The position numbers and the translations under genes were made by a program. Of a stretch of 64,000 nucleotides of DNA, positions 25,777-35,510 are shown piece after piece. Position 1 is the stretch's first letter, and the number at the start of each line of letters is the position of its first letter. Below the pieces are notes generated by a model. It was given only the letters and a program-made list of their open reading frames with translations, was not told the origin of the DNA and made no database searches. This DNA comes from CAG-411 sp963643465 (lineage in GTDB: Bacteria; Bacillota; Clostridia; Lachnospirales; Lachnospiraceae). The DNA is taken from NCBI GenBank assembly GCA_963643465.1, contig CAVIJT010000010.1, positions 62,001 to 126,000 on the forward strand. The letters run 5' to 3'.

Positions 25777-27861
25777 TTATTTTACATCTTTAATACTGAA
25801 ACTTACACGTCCCATCTTATCTTTGCCAAGACAAACCACTTTTACATGATCACCAAGAGTAAGCACATCTTCTACACGATTCACTCTCTCTTTTGAAATC
25901 TTTGAAATATGAACCAGACCTTCCTTGCCTGGCGCAAATTCCACAAAAGCACCAAACTCACGAATGCTTACTACATCACCTTCCAGAATCTGACCTTCTT
26001 CAAACTCTGTAGTAATAATCTGAATCATCTTCACTGCCTTGTCCATCTTCTCAGCATCTGTACCACATACAGATACTGCACCTTCATCTGTAATATCAAT
26101 CTTCACGCCAGTCTGATCAATGATAGCATTAATTGTCTTACCACGCTGCCCTACTACGTCACCAATCTTTGCAGGATCAATTTGAAGCTGTACAATCTTT
26201 GGTGCATATTTACCAACTTCTTTTCTTGGCTCGCTGATTGCAGGCTTCATACATGTGTCCATAATAAACATTCTTGCTTCACGACATCTCTGAATTGCAC
26301 CTTCCACAATTGGTCTTGTAAGTCCATGAATCTTAATATCCATCTGAATAGCTGTAATACCATCTTCTGTACCAGTTACTTTAAAGTCCATATCTCCAAA
26401 GAAATCTTCCAACCCCTGAATATCTGTAAGAAGTACATAATCATCGTCTGTATCTCCAGTTACCAAACCACAAGAAATACCAGCAACCATCTTCTTAATT
26501 GGCACACCTGCTGCCATCAAAGACATACAAGAAGAACATGTGGACGCCATAGAAGTAGAACCATTGGACTCAAAAGTCTCTGATACACTTCGAATGGCAT
26601 AAGGGAACTCTTCTTCACTTGGAAGAACTGGTATCAACGCTTTCTCCGCTAATGCACCATGACCAATTTCACGACGTCCTGGTCCTCTGGATGGCTTTGT
26701 CTCTCCAACAGAGTATGATGGGAAATTATAATGGTGCATGTATCTCTTACCTGTTACTAATTCATTCAAACCGTCTACCTTTTGTGCCTCCGATAATGGC
26801 GCAAGTGTTGTCACATTGCAAATCTGTGTCTGCCCACGAGTAAACATAGCCGAACCATGTACTCTAGGAATAATATCTACTTCTGCTGCCAAAGGACGGA
26901 TTTGAGTAAGCTCACGACCATCCGGACGTTTGTGATCTTTCAAAATCATCTTACGGACTGTCTTTTTCTGATACTGATAAACTGCCTCATCTATCAATCC
27001 TAACCATTCTTCATTATCCGCAAATGCCTCTTCCAACTGCTCTTTTATCTGACGAATGTTCTCATCACGAACCATCTTATCATCAGTAAATACTGCTTCT
27101 TCCATCTTCTCAGGTGGGAACATTTCTTTAATCTTAGCAAATAATTCCTCTGGAATCGCACAACTTGTATAACTATGCTTTTCTTTTCCGCACTCTGCCA
27201 CAATTTTATTAATAAAAGCAATCACTTCCTGATTGGTTTCATGAGCCAAATAAATAGCCTCAATCATCTTATCTTCCGGAAGCTCATTGGCACCAGCTTC
27301 AATCATGATAACTTTCTCACTGGTAGATGCCACTGTTAATTTCAAGTCAGAAACCTGCATCTGCTCCTGTCCCGGATTCAAAATAAATTCTCCATCGATC
27401 ATACCAACCTGAGTAGTAGCACATGGACCATCAAATGGAATATCTGAAATGGCTGTTGCAATAGCAGAACCAAGCATAGCTGTAAGTTCCGGACTACACT
27501 CTGGATCTACAGACATTACTAAGTTATTCAAAGTTACATCATTACGATAATCCTTAGGGAATAACGGTCTCATTGGTCTATCAATAACTCTTGAAGTAAG
27601 AACTGCATTCTCAGATGCCTTACCTTCACGTTTATTAAATCCTCCCGGTATCTTACCAACTGCATACATCTTCTCCTCATACTCTACACTAAGAGGGAAG
27701 AAGTCAATCCCTTCTCTTGGCTTTTCCGATGCTGTTGCTGTAGATAATACAGTTGTCTCTCCATAGTGCATAAATGCAGCACCATTTGCCTGCTTTGCCA
27801 CTCTTCCCACATCTACTGTAAGTGTCTTACCAGCAAGTTCCATTGTAAAACTTTTAAACAT
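25777..27861 (-). CDS. pnp: Polyribonucleotide nucleotidyltransferase (PNPase)
   Basis: 694 residues, normal length. It degrades RNA 3' to 5' by phosphorolysis. Two RNase PH-like domains (GRVAKQANGAAFMHYGETTV near the start; HGSAMFTRGQTQ and GDMDFKVTGTEDGITAIQMD in the second), then a KH domain (KIGDVVGQRGKTINAIIDQTG) and an S1 domain (EGDVVSIREFGAFVEFAPGKE) at the C-terminus. Start ATG with AAAGGAGAG upstream. The usual Firmicutes neighbour rpsO is not upstream here. A promoter at 28015-28020 leaves a leader of about 145 bases, in which CAGACA (27906-27911) could pair with TGTCTG (27951-27956), in keeping with the leader autoregulation known for pnp elsewhere. Confidence 0.97.
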   Translation of the reverse strand: MFKSFTMELAGKTLTVDVGRVAKQANGAAFMHYGETTVLSTATASEKPREGIDFFPLSVEYEEKMYAVGKIPGGFNKREGKASENAVLTSRVIDRPMRPLFPKDYRNDVTLNNLVMSVDPECSPELTAMLGSAIATAISDIPFDGPCATTQVGMIDGEFILNPGQEQMQVSDLKLTVASTSEKVIMIEAGANELPEDKMIEAIYLAHETNQEVIAFINKIVAECGKEKHSYTSCAIPEELFAKIKEMFPPEKMEEAVFTDDKMVRDENIRQIKEQLEEAFADNEEWLGLIDEAVYQYQKKTVRKMILKDHKRPDGRELTQIRPLAAEVDIIPRVHGSAMFTRGQTQICNVTTLAPLSEAQKVDGLNELVTGKRYMHHYNFPSYSVGETKPSRGPGRREIGHGALAEKALIPVLPSEEEFPYAIRSVSETFESNGSTSMASTCSSCMSLMAAGVPIKKMVAGISCGLVTGDTDDDYVLLTDIQGLEDFFGDMDFKVTGTEDGITAIQMDIKIHGLTRPIVEGAIQRCREARMFIMDTCMKPAISEPRKEVGKYAPKIVQLQIDPAKIGDVVGQRGKTINAIIDQTGVKIDITDEGAVSVCGTDAEKMDKAVKMIQIITTEFEEGQILEGDVVSIREFGAFVEFAPGKEGLVHISKISKERVNRVEDVLTLGDHVKVVCLGKDKMGRVSFSIKDVK

Positions 27862-28014
27862 ATTCTTTCTCTCCTTTTTTAGAAGACGCCGAAACCACTA
27901 AACAACAGACACCTTCAATCCCAATCACGTCTAAAACAATCTTTATTCTTTGTCTGCTCTTTAGAAGTCTCGTCTACGCCTCCTTATATTTGGTTGAAAC
28001 ACACCATCTTACTT

Positions 28015-28020
28015 ATTATA
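28015..28020 (-). promoter_or_regulatory. Predicted pnp promoter (-10 element)
   Basis: TATAAT on the minus strand, about 150 bases upstream of pnp and after the terminator of the leucine-rich-repeat gene. The -35 at 17 bases spacing (TAGAAT) is weak, so this is a moderate call. Confidence 0.45.
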
Positions 28021-28060
28021 CCACTTAAGTAATCATTATTCTACTTTTTTTTCAAAAACC

Positions 28061-28090
28061 AAAGGGACTGCCAGATTCGACAGTCCCTTT
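28061..28090 (-). terminator. Intrinsic terminator of the leucine-rich-repeat surface protein gene
   Basis: Stem AAAGGGACTG (28061-28070)/CAGTCCCTTT (28081-28090) with a 10-base loop, followed on the minus strand by GGTTTTTG. It lies 16 bases after the stop codon at 28107. Confidence 0.8.
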
Positions 28091-28106
28091 TCAAATTTCT
28101 ACAATA

Positions 28107-31100
28107 TTATTTTTTTATTTTGACTTTCTTTACCGCACTGTATTTTCCATACACATAACTACTTCCCTGTTTTTGGAATGCTTGTACTTTCACATAATAC
28201 GTGGTTCCTTTTTTCAATCCTTTTAATATTTTCGCCCCACTATTTTTAGCAAGAACTACGGTTTTCTTATTTTTGGTAAATTTTTGGTTTGTAGCATATA
28301 ATATGCGGTATCCTGTAGCATTTTTTACCTTTTTCCAACTTAGTTTTATTTTCTTGCCTTTTTTATTTACCGCTTTCACTCCAAGGACTTTTCCAATACT
28401 ACTCTTTGTACTGTTATCTACACTATCATCGATAACTGTAATGGAAATAGTCTTTGCAATTTTATTTGTTACGGTTGTTACTTTAATTTCCGCGGTTCCA
28501 GCCGCCAATCCAGTGACCACACCAGTCTTACTTACGCTGGCAATAGTTGGATTCAACGATTCATAGGTCACATTATCTGATGCAATTTCCGGAACAAAAG
28601 CTACTTGTAATTGTAACGTTTGTCCTTTTTTTACAACACTTTGATTATCTGCTGTGGAAAGCTGGATATCGGTAACTTTTGGTTTTTCCACAGTAATAGC
28701 CAATTTCTTTGTGGTTGTCCTTCCATTATTGTATGGATTGGTTATCTTCATAGAAATAGTGACTTTTCCTTCTTTGATAGCAGTTACTACACCTGTCGTC
28801 TCATCAACAGTAGCTATAGCTGTATTGGAAGATTCAAAAGAAATTTGGTCTGTAGTAATATTTTTCAAATCTTCTATCTTCTCTGCCTTTCCTGCATCTG
28901 TTGATAAATAACCAAACACAGAGATTGCATCTCCTACTGTCATTTTACTAACCGTTGCAAAAGCTGCTTCCTTCATAGATGCAATTACATTTACAGTTCT
29001 TGTTACCGCAACATCCTCTTTCTTTTCATAAACTGCAGGCAAAATAGTAATGGCACCACTACCCACTTTATTCGCTTTAAAGGTCATAGAATATGCTTTA
29101 TTCTGAGTTCCCTTATTTGCAGTTGTAATAGTTTTCTCTTGTGTACTAATATAAGAGAACATATCATTTTGCGCTAAATTTGAGAATTCATAACCAATTT
29201 TCGCTAGCGAATCTGCTGGATTAGTACCAAAATACAACGTAAATTCTTCCCCATACTGAACCGTTAAAGCATCTGTGGCAGAAATCTCTTTTCCATCTTT
29301 GTCCTCAAAGTGCATCTTTGGTGCATCTGCCTCTACTGTTACCTGCACACTGGTAGATATTCCACTTCCTAGTGCTGTCACAGTAATTGTTGCTGTACCT
29401 GCTGAAATTGGAATTATTTTTCCTGTTTCTGTAACCTGCACAATACTGGTATCAGAACTTGTGTAACCTGCAATATCTCCATAATTCTCCCATTGTTCCG
29501 CTGTATATTTTGTTGTATCATATGCCATCGTTGCAGAAAGCGAAATTTCTTGTTCCTCCGTCTCTTTTACGCGTACTTCTGTTGTATTTACACCAATTTG
29601 AGTTGCAGGAATCACCACATTTACCTGATATTCCTTTTTCACAGAACCACATTTTAAGGTAACCTTACTGGTTCCCAATCCTTTTGGCACAAGGACTGTT
29701 GATGCACTTGTAGTAAGCACACCATCTTTTATGTACGAAATCGGTTCTACTCCTACTACTGCTTCATTTTCAGAAGTCCACACATTTTTTTCTGTGCAAT
29801 CTACAGGAAGTATCTGAGGTGACAGCTGTACTTTTCGACTGTTATCTTCCACACTAATAACTTGACTTGTTTTTTCATCTACAATATCCGTACACTTTTT
29901 ACTTGTCACATTGACTGTCACCATTACTTCCGGTGCTTTCGCAATAACAGTATTGTCATGCAACAAGAAATTAATTGTACCCTCCATGCTGACCTTTGTA
30001 GTTCCTTCTTTTACACCAGTTACATTGGCTTTTAATATATTAGACCCATTAATGGCCTCTTTCGAAGTGTTCGCAAAAGAAAGAAATCCAGTCGTTCCAT
30101 TTTTTTCTACAATCTTTATTTCATTTCTGAGATAATCTGCTAAAAAGGTATTGATTGGCAACGAAACAGTCTCTCCTAACGCCACACTTACTTCTTCCGG
30201 ATCGGTTACCGAAAAGGTAAAATCACCAATATCAATACCACAGAATGCCTTATAACTAATGGTCGCTTGCGCAGGTATTGTAATAGAAACCAAATTCTTA
30301 CAATTAGAAAATACACTCTCTTTTACTTCTAATGTATTATCGGAACAAGTCACTTTCTGTAAGTAGTGACAATCCTGAAACAAGCCACTTGGCAAAATAG
30401 TCACTTTGTCCGGAATGGTGCAGGTTGTGATTGTATTTAAAGAAAAGGCATTATTTCCTATGGTTGTCAATGAATTTGCCTGTGTCATATCAATTTCATG
30501 CAATCCACTGGTTTTGTCTATGTCATACTGATAATAACCATATACCTTATCTTTAGATTTTACATATTCCGAGCATCCATAAAATGCTCTATCACCAATC
30601 TCCTGTGTTTTAGACGGAATAATTACTTCCGAAAGCTGCTTACATTCCTCAAATGCAGAAGTTCCGATTAACTCAATCGTAAACGGAAGTGTTTTATTCG
30701 TCCAAGTCATGTTTGTATTACAATAAAAGGCTTTTGCTTGAATCTTTTTCAGTTTTTCTGGCAATGTAACCTTTCGCTGCGTAATGTATCTTCCAGCTAT
30801 CTTTGTATTATCCGTATCTGTCCAATCATATTTGCTAAGCAACTCTCCCTTATCCACACAGAAAGCACCTTCGGAAATCTCTTCCATCTTATTGGAAAGA
30901 ATAATATTTTGCAAATTGTAACAATTAGCAAACGCTCGTTTTCCTATAGATGTTACACTATTTGGCAACGTCAAAGATGTAAGCCCCAAGTAATTTCTAA
31001 CATTCACTCTTTTCGAAACATTATTACGAACATAAAAACCGGCATATCCACTCTTTGGCACCAAACTACTTCCTTGTTTCATATCCTCTGAATCAGTATA

Positions 31101-33113
31101 GATATTCTCAACTCCAGAAATCACACCTTGTTCTTTGTCATAAGTATAGTGAAAATATCGAGTTTTTGCTAATTGAGAACTTGTATATACTTCATCCGCA
31201 TTTGCATATCTTTTTTCTGCCACTACATAATATGCCTCATATTGAGAAGGACTTCCTTTTTCACTATATTCTTTTTCAGTCAACATAGCATCCGGCTCTA
31301 TCACTTTCTCCACAATCTGCTGATTGTACTCATCATCTTTAGTATAAACCAAATACTCACCTGCTGTAGTATTCCCATCTGGTCTTTTATCATATATCTT
31401 TGTGGTATCAATATAATACAAATCATATGCTATATTACTAATGGTTGATGCAGTTCCACAGGTTTCAAAAGCACTTTCCCCAATTGTCTGTAACGTATCT
31501 GGAAATTTAATTTCATTTAACATGATACATTTATAAAACGCTTTATCACCAATAGAAGTTAATCTATCTGGCAATTTTATATGTCTCAAGTTTACAAAAC
31601 CACTAAAAATAGTCTCAGGCAATTCTGTAATGCCATTTCCCAGGGTAATGTTCTCTACATTATACTGATACTCAAAAGCAGTTTTATCTACTGTTGTCAC
31701 ACAATCCGGTAAAGAAATAGAAGTAAGACCACCATAATACAACGTATTTCCATAAATATCTTTTCTTGTTAAAATTTCTGTTACATCACTCTTAATATCA
31801 TAAGCAAACGCCCGCTCTTTAATTTCCTTTAAAAGTTTTAGGTTATTTAAAAAGTTTGTATTTTCTAAACTGAAACATCCAGAAAATGCTTCTTTTTCAA
31901 TACTTTCCAAAATACTGTTTTCTGCATCACGTATCTCAATATTTTCCAAAGAAATGCACCCTTTAAAAACTCCCTGATTCAATCGGGAAATTCCCTTTGG
32001 AATACTTACCGTCTGCAAATTAGAACAATTCCAAAATGCTAGTTCTGCAATTCCACTATCCCCGTTTACATCACCATTTCCTATTACCGAATCTGGAATG
32101 GTAATACTTGTCAAACTGGATGCTTCAAAGGCATTACTTTTAATCAAACGTAAACTATTTGGCAACTGTATCTGCTGGATTCCACTAGCTGCAAAAGCAT
32201 TATTTTCAATAGTAGTAAGTCCACTACAATTAGTCAAATCTATGCTTGACAAATTTCGGGTACTCATAAATGCAGTTTGTCCAATACTTGTCACTGTAGA
32301 AGGCAGTGTAATTTTCTTTATTCCACTAGACGCAAAGAACGAAGCCGGAATGGTCTTTATTCCCTCTGGAAGATTTACGGTATCAAGACTAGAACATCCT
32401 TCAAAAACAGAAGCTCCCAAAACTATATTGGGATTTGTAATAGTCATAGTCGTTAAAGCAGTACAACCTCCAAAGGCACCTTTTGATATATTCTCCACAC
32501 CATTGGGAATTGCTAACGTTTCCAAACTAACACAAGCATCAAATGCAGATTCGCCAATACTTGTAACCGTCTCCGGCAATGTAATAGTAGTCAATTTCTT
32601 ACAGTTACGAAATGCGAATTTCCCCAATGTAGTTAAGTTCTTTGGTAAAATAATCTGAGTCAAACCAGTACAACCATCAAATTCATAATCATCAATAGCG
32701 GTAATAGGAACATTGGTAAGATTGATAACCGTTGCTTTTCTAGCATATCCCAATCCACTGATAGATGTAATATCCGCACCTATTGCTGATAAATCAATTT
32801 CCCCCTCATATGCCATCAATTCTCCAAATGTAATATCTGTTTTAGCATCTCTTCCCAATGAAGCATTGACTAAACGTTTTAGTTCATTTAACAATTTACC
32901 ATCTGGTATTCCCGGACGATTCTCTGTCTTTGAATCAATTTGCTGCACTATAGCAGATGAATCAACCGTAATAGTCGCATCCGCTGCTTTCGCTACTTTT
33001 TTCATTTCCAAATGCCACAACTCTGTTTGAGGCATACAAGTAGCAGCCATAGTTGTTGCCAGACAAACAGACAGTAATCTTCTAACCCGCCTTGAAAATC
33101 TTATTTTCCTCAT
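28107..33113 (-). CDS. Giant BspA-type leucine-rich-repeat surface protein with Ig-like and fibronectin-like domains
   Basis: 1668 residues. A signal peptide (MRKIRFSRRVRRLLSVCLAT, cleavage probably near AKA-ADA) is followed by many LRR_5/BspA repeats (about 100-950) of the type ITLPETVTSIGESAFDACVS. A beta-rich region and several bacterial Ig-like Big_2 domains follow (about 1150-1570; signatures TSSDTSIVQVTETGKIIPIS, ESSNTAIATVDETTGVVTAI, ESLNPTIASVSKTGVVTGLA). A C-terminal fibronectin type III module is last (LSWKKVKNATGYRILYAT), ending in basic KKVKIKK. No LPxTG motif, SLH domain or transmembrane tail is visible, so attachment to the wall is unexplained. The ATG at 33113 is 12 bases from GAGGAG. 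BspA-type proteins act in adhesion or as receptors for trichomonad-like LRR ligands; the target here is unknown. Confidence 0.9.
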   Translation of the reverse strand: MRKIRFSRRVRRLLSVCLATTMAATCMPQTELWHLEMKKVAKAADATITVDSSAIVQQIDSKTENRPGIPDGKLLNELKRLVNASLGRDAKTDITFGELMAYEGEIDLSAIGADITSISGLGYARKATVINLTNVPITAIDDYEFDGCTGLTQIILPKNLTTLGKFAFRNCKKLTTITLPETVTSIGESAFDACVSLETLAIPNGVENISKGAFGGCTALTTMTITNPNIVLGASVFEGCSSLDTVNLPEGIKTIPASFFASSGIKKITLPSTVTSIGQTAFMSTRNLSSIDLTNCSGLTTIENNAFAASGIQQIQLPNSLRLIKSNAFEASSLTSITIPDSVIGNGDVNGDSGIAELAFWNCSNLQTVSIPKGISRLNQGVFKGCISLENIEIRDAENSILESIEKEAFSGCFSLENTNFLNNLKLLKEIKERAFAYDIKSDVTEILTRKDIYGNTLYYGGLTSISLPDCVTTVDKTAFEYQYNVENITLGNGITELPETIFSGFVNLRHIKLPDRLTSIGDKAFYKCIMLNEIKFPDTLQTIGESAFETCGTASTISNIAYDLYYIDTTKIYDKRPDGNTTAGEYLVYTKDDEYNQQIVEKVIEPDAMLTEKEYSEKGSPSQYEAYYVVAEKRYANADEVYTSSQLAKTRYFHYTYDKEQGVISGVENIYTDSEDMKQGSSLVPKSGYAGFYVRNNVSKRVNVRNYLGLTSLTLPNSVTSIGKRAFANCYNLQNIILSNKMEEISEGAFCVDKGELLSKYDWTDTDNTKIAGRYITQRKVTLPEKLKKIQAKAFYCNTNMTWTNKTLPFTIELIGTSAFEECKQLSEVIIPSKTQEIGDRAFYGCSEYVKSKDKVYGYYQYDIDKTSGLHEIDMTQANSLTTIGNNAFSLNTITTCTIPDKVTILPSGLFQDCHYLQKVTCSDNTLEVKESVFSNCKNLVSITIPAQATISYKAFCGIDIGDFTFSVTDPEEVSVALGETVSLPINTFLADYLRNEIKIVEKNGTTGFLSFANTSKEAINGSNILKANVTGVKEGTTKVSMEGTINFLLHDNTVIAKAPEVMVTVNVTSKKCTDIVDEKTSQVISVEDNSRKVQLSPQILPVDCTEKNVWTSENEAVVGVEPISYIKDGVLTTSASTVLVPKGLGTSKVTLKCGSVKKEYQVNVVIPATQIGVNTTEVRVKETEEQEISLSATMAYDTTKYTAEQWENYGDIAGYTSSDTSIVQVTETGKIIPISAGTATITVTALGSGISTSVQVTVEADAPKMHFEDKDGKEISATDALTVQYGEEFTLYFGTNPADSLAKIGYEFSNLAQNDMFSYISTQEKTITTANKGTQNKAYSMTFKANKVGSGAITILPAVYEKKEDVAVTRTVNVIASMKEAAFATVSKMTVGDAISVFGYLSTDAGKAEKIEDLKNITTDQISFESSNTAIATVDETTGVVTAIKEGKVTISMKITNPYNNGRTTTKKLAITVEKPKVTDIQLSTADNQSVVKKGQTLQLQVAFVPEIASDNVTYESLNPTIASVSKTGVVTGLAAGTAEIKVTTVTNKIAKTISITVIDDSVDNSTKSSIGKVLGVKAVNKKGKKIKLSWKKVKNATGYRILYATNQKFTKNKKTVVLAKNSGAKILKGLKKGTTYYVKVQAFQKQGSSYVYGKYSAVKKVKIKK

Positions 33114-33168
33114 TATTAACATCATCTCCTCGTAATTTTATGTACTTTATACACAATAACACAATTTT

Positions 33169-33197
33169 ATTATACCATTCCACTATTTGCAACGCAA
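33169..33197 (-). promoter_or_regulatory. Promoter of the leucine-rich-repeat protein gene
   Basis: TTGCGT (33192-33197) and TATAAT (33169-33174) on the minus strand, spacer 17. The transcription start would be about 50 bases before the ATG at 33113. Confidence 0.65.
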
Positions 33198-33268
33198 GAT
33201 TTTACTTTTTTAAAACTATACATGTAAACACCAGATTTCCTCACTTTTCCGGGCTTTTGCAACAAAAA

Positions 33269-33299
33269 GAACCATTCTCGCCTTAGGCAAAAATGGTTC
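33269..33299 (-). terminator. Intrinsic terminator of the lipoprotein chaperone gene
   Basis: Arms GAACCATT (33269-33276) and AATGGTTC (33292-33299) with an inner GCC/GGC pair. The T-tract on the minus strand is TTTTTGTTGCAAAAGCCCGG (33249-33268), the same 20 bases found next to the terminator at 52836-52872. Confidence 0.75.
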
Positions 33300-33320
33300 C
33301 TTTACAAAACTTTTTAAATT

Positions 33321-34427
33321 CTATTCTTCACTTGTTGTAGCATCATCTGTACTACTCTTCTCAGTTAAAGTCAATGTGTTCTTCTCTAAAAGCCAGTTCT
33401 GTACTTTTTCTCTCTGAAGTTCTACACGGATAGATTCCTCTCCTGCTTCCTCAATGAATTCATCTTCTGAAGAATATCCGTACTCTTTTGTGTACTTCTT
33501 TACACCTTCATCATACTCTTCATCTGTCAAAACTAAGTCTTCTTTTTCCGCAATTGCTTCTGCAACTAAACGGCTAGCAACTTCTTCTTTAGCTGATTTC
33601 TCTGCGTTCTCATCAAATTCTTCTCTTGTAGAGTTATTTGCAGTAATAAAATCATCTAAATTATCATATCCGTAATAGGTTGCGTACTCAGTATACCAAT
33701 CTTCCATATCATCGATGATTTTCTGAATATCTTCTTCTGGATATTCCTTAATCTCACAATTAGCAACAACTTCCTCCCAAAGTGCAGTCTTTTTATCTGT
33801 TGCGACCGTATCTTCCACACTAGACTCAAGGTCTGCTCTTACAAGGTCCTTATACTGATCTACTGTAGTAACTTCTACCTCTTCTCCATCTGCTGTAGTG
33901 TATGTCTTGATAGTATTTGCAACAAAATCATCATTTAAGTCTTCCATAGTTGGAGTAATTTTAATAGAATTTACTTTTACATTAAATACTACATCCTGTC
34001 CAGCTAAATCTTCACTTGTATAATTTTCTGGAAATGTAAGATTAAGAGCGCGCTCTTCACCCTTCTTTGCACCAATTAACCCTTCCTCAAATCCCTCAAT
34101 GAAAGTTCCTGAACCAAGTTCCAAATCATATCCTTCTGCAGTTCCACCCTCAAAAGCAACTTCATCTTTTAATCCTTCATAGTCAATATTGACAGTATCC
34201 CCTTCCTGTGCTTTATACTTCTTATCTTCTGATTCATAAGCATAGGAACTAAGATTAGTCTCAATGGTAGTTGTCACTTCTTCATCTGTTACTTCTGTAC
34301 TTGCTGTAGAATACTCTACATTTAAATCTGTATAATCACCTAATGTTACATACTTGTTCCCGCCACATGCAGTAGTAGTTGCTACTAATGCAGAAACCAT
34401 ACCTAATATCGCTATTTTTTTTCTCAT
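33321..34427 (-). CDS. Lipoprotein trigger-factor-like peptidyl-prolyl isomerase/chaperone
   Basis: 368 residues. A lipoprotein signal peptide with lipobox ending TTTA-C (Cys21) replaces the ribosome-binding domain of trigger factor. An FKBP-type domain follows (about 60-155; EGDTVNIDYEG, GYDLELGSGTFIEGFEEGL, GEERALNLTFPENY, DVVFNVKVNSI), then the helical trigger-factor C-terminal domain (about 160-350). The acidic Ser/Thr tail ends the protein. The sequence therefore suggests an extracytoplasmic, membrane-tethered folding helper, in the role filled by PrsA in bacilli (inference). Start ATG after AAGGAAGGAAAAGG. Promoter at 34493-34521 and its own terminator make it monocistronic. Confidence 0.88.
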   Translation of the reverse strand: MRKKIAILGMVSALVATTTACGGNKYVTLGDYTDLNVEYSTASTEVTDEEVTTTIETNLSSYAYESEDKKYKAQEGDTVNIDYEGLKDEVAFEGGTAEGYDLELGSGTFIEGFEEGLIGAKKGEERALNLTFPENYTSEDLAGQDVVFNVKVNSIKITPTMEDLNDDFVANTIKTYTTADGEEVEVTTVDQYKDLVRADLESSVEDTVATDKKTALWEEVVANCEIKEYPEEDIQKIIDDMEDWYTEYATYYGYDNLDDFITANNSTREEFDENAEKSAKEEVASRLVAEAIAEKEDLVLTDEEYDEGVKKYTKEYGYSSEDEFIEEAGEESIRVELQREKVQNWLLEKNTLTLTEKSSTDDATTSEE

Positions 34428-34492
34428 GTTCCTTTTCCTTCCTTGCTAATAATATAAATATGTGTCCAATAAAAGCAACACAGTCTGTTTCT

Positions 34493-34521
34493 GTTATACC
34501 ATATTTTCAACAAAATGAAAA
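34493..34521 (-). promoter_or_regulatory. Predicted promoter of the lipoprotein chaperone
   Basis: TATAAC (34493-34498) with TTTTCA (34516-34521) at 17-base spacing on the minus strand. The -35 is poor, so the call is tentative. Confidence 0.4.
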
Positions 34522-34547
34522 GCCTTTTTTTGGGTTTCACACTTTTT

Positions 34548-35510
34548 TCATTTAATCTCTAAAAACCCATTTAAATTTCCTCTTTTTCCTCCTGTAGCAC
34601 GATGAGAAAACAATAATTCAGAATTGCAACACGTACACACGCAAGAAACACTAATCTGATTTTCCGGCACTCCTGCTTCCATTAAAATCAATTTATTTGC
34701 CATCCATAAGTCCAACTGATACTTTTTCTCTGGTTTTGCAAGAAATACGCTATCCACCATACGTTCTACCACTTCTAAAGGCATCTGCTGCAATTTCGCA
34801 ATCTGTTCCGGAGACACCAATCCTTGCATTGCCTCATACACATCTTCACTAACTTCATAGCAGTTCTGGCAAATAGAAGGTCCAATTACCACTGTTAATT
34901 CCTCCGGTTTTGTGCCATATGCCTTTTCCATTGCCTCTACCGTCTTTGCGCCTATTTTTCCAGCGGTTCCTCTCCATCCCGAATGACTAGAACCAATGGC
35001 TCTATGTTCTTCATCTACAAAAAACAAAGGAACACAGTCTGCATAGGAAGTACACAAAATCACTTCTTTTTCATCTGTAATTAATCCATCAATTCCTTCC
35101 AATTTCTTTTCCTGCAAATTGTCTCCTTGACATTCTGCTTTTCCAACTTGAAGCACAATGGTATCATGAACTTGATCAGACAATACTAAATTTTTAGTGT
35201 CCATTTCCAAAGCTGTACATATTCTTTTATAATTTTCATCTACTTGTTCTGGAACATCTCCACGACTGTAACTTAAATTCATGGTACTCAGTTCCCCTTT
35301 GCTTACGCCTCCTTCTCTAGTAGAAAAGCCATGTCGTATAAAATCCATGTTATCAAATGTTGGAAACGTAAAAAAAGACACCTCTCCTTTTTGCTTGAGC
35401 TGTGCCTGCCACTCTCCTTTATTATATGCCTGACCGCATACTTTATTTTCTAATGACCAAACAATTTCCCTCAATATTTCATCCTCCTCTATCAATACTT
35501 TATACCGCAT
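34548..35510 (-). CDS. pgeF: PgeF/YfiH-type purine nucleoside phosphorylase-laccase family protein
   Basis: 320 residues. The multicopper-oxidase-like (DUF152) family signatures are visible: QVHDT, CTSYADCVPLFF, and GSSHSGWRGTAGKIG, which together supply the His/Cys metal ligands. Members act on purine nucleosides or correct peptidoglycan precursors that wrongly carry serine; the choice cannot be made from sequence. A C-terminal CVCTCCNSE and FSHRATGGKRG segment is usual for the family. The ATG at 35510 has AGAGGA 8 bases upstream and overlaps the end of yraN by 11 bases, so the two are translationally coupled. Confidence 0.9.
   Translation of the reverse strand: MRYKVLIEEDEILREIVWSLENKVCGQAYNKGEWQAQLKQKGEVSFFTFPTFDNMDFIRHGFSTREGGVSKGELSTMNLSYSRGDVPEQVDENYKRICTALEMDTKNLVLSDQVHDTIVLQVGKAECQGDNLQEKKLEGIDGLITDEKEVILCTSYADCVPLFFVDEEHRAIGSSHSGWRGTAGKIGAKTVEAMEKAYGTKPEELTVVIGPSICQNCYEVSEDVYEAMQGLVSPEQIAKLQQMPLEVVERMVDSVFLAKPEKKYQLDLWMANKLILMEAGVPENQISVSCVCTCCNSELLFSHRATGGKRGNLNGFLEIK

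Noticed and set aside
25909..26583. Long plus-strand open frame (224 codons) inside pnp
   Set aside because: It is antisense to a certain gene, rich in Cys, Asn and His as expected of the reverse complement of a coding region, and has no ribosome-binding site.
27862..28014. rpsO upstream of pnp
   Set aside because: The pair is common in Firmicutes, but no S15 frame is present; the region is only a leader.
28107..33113. Tandem DNA repeats or CRISPR-like array in the surface protein gene
   Set aside because: The periodicity comes from leucine-rich repeats at protein level; the DNA copies are too diverged and there are no spacers.
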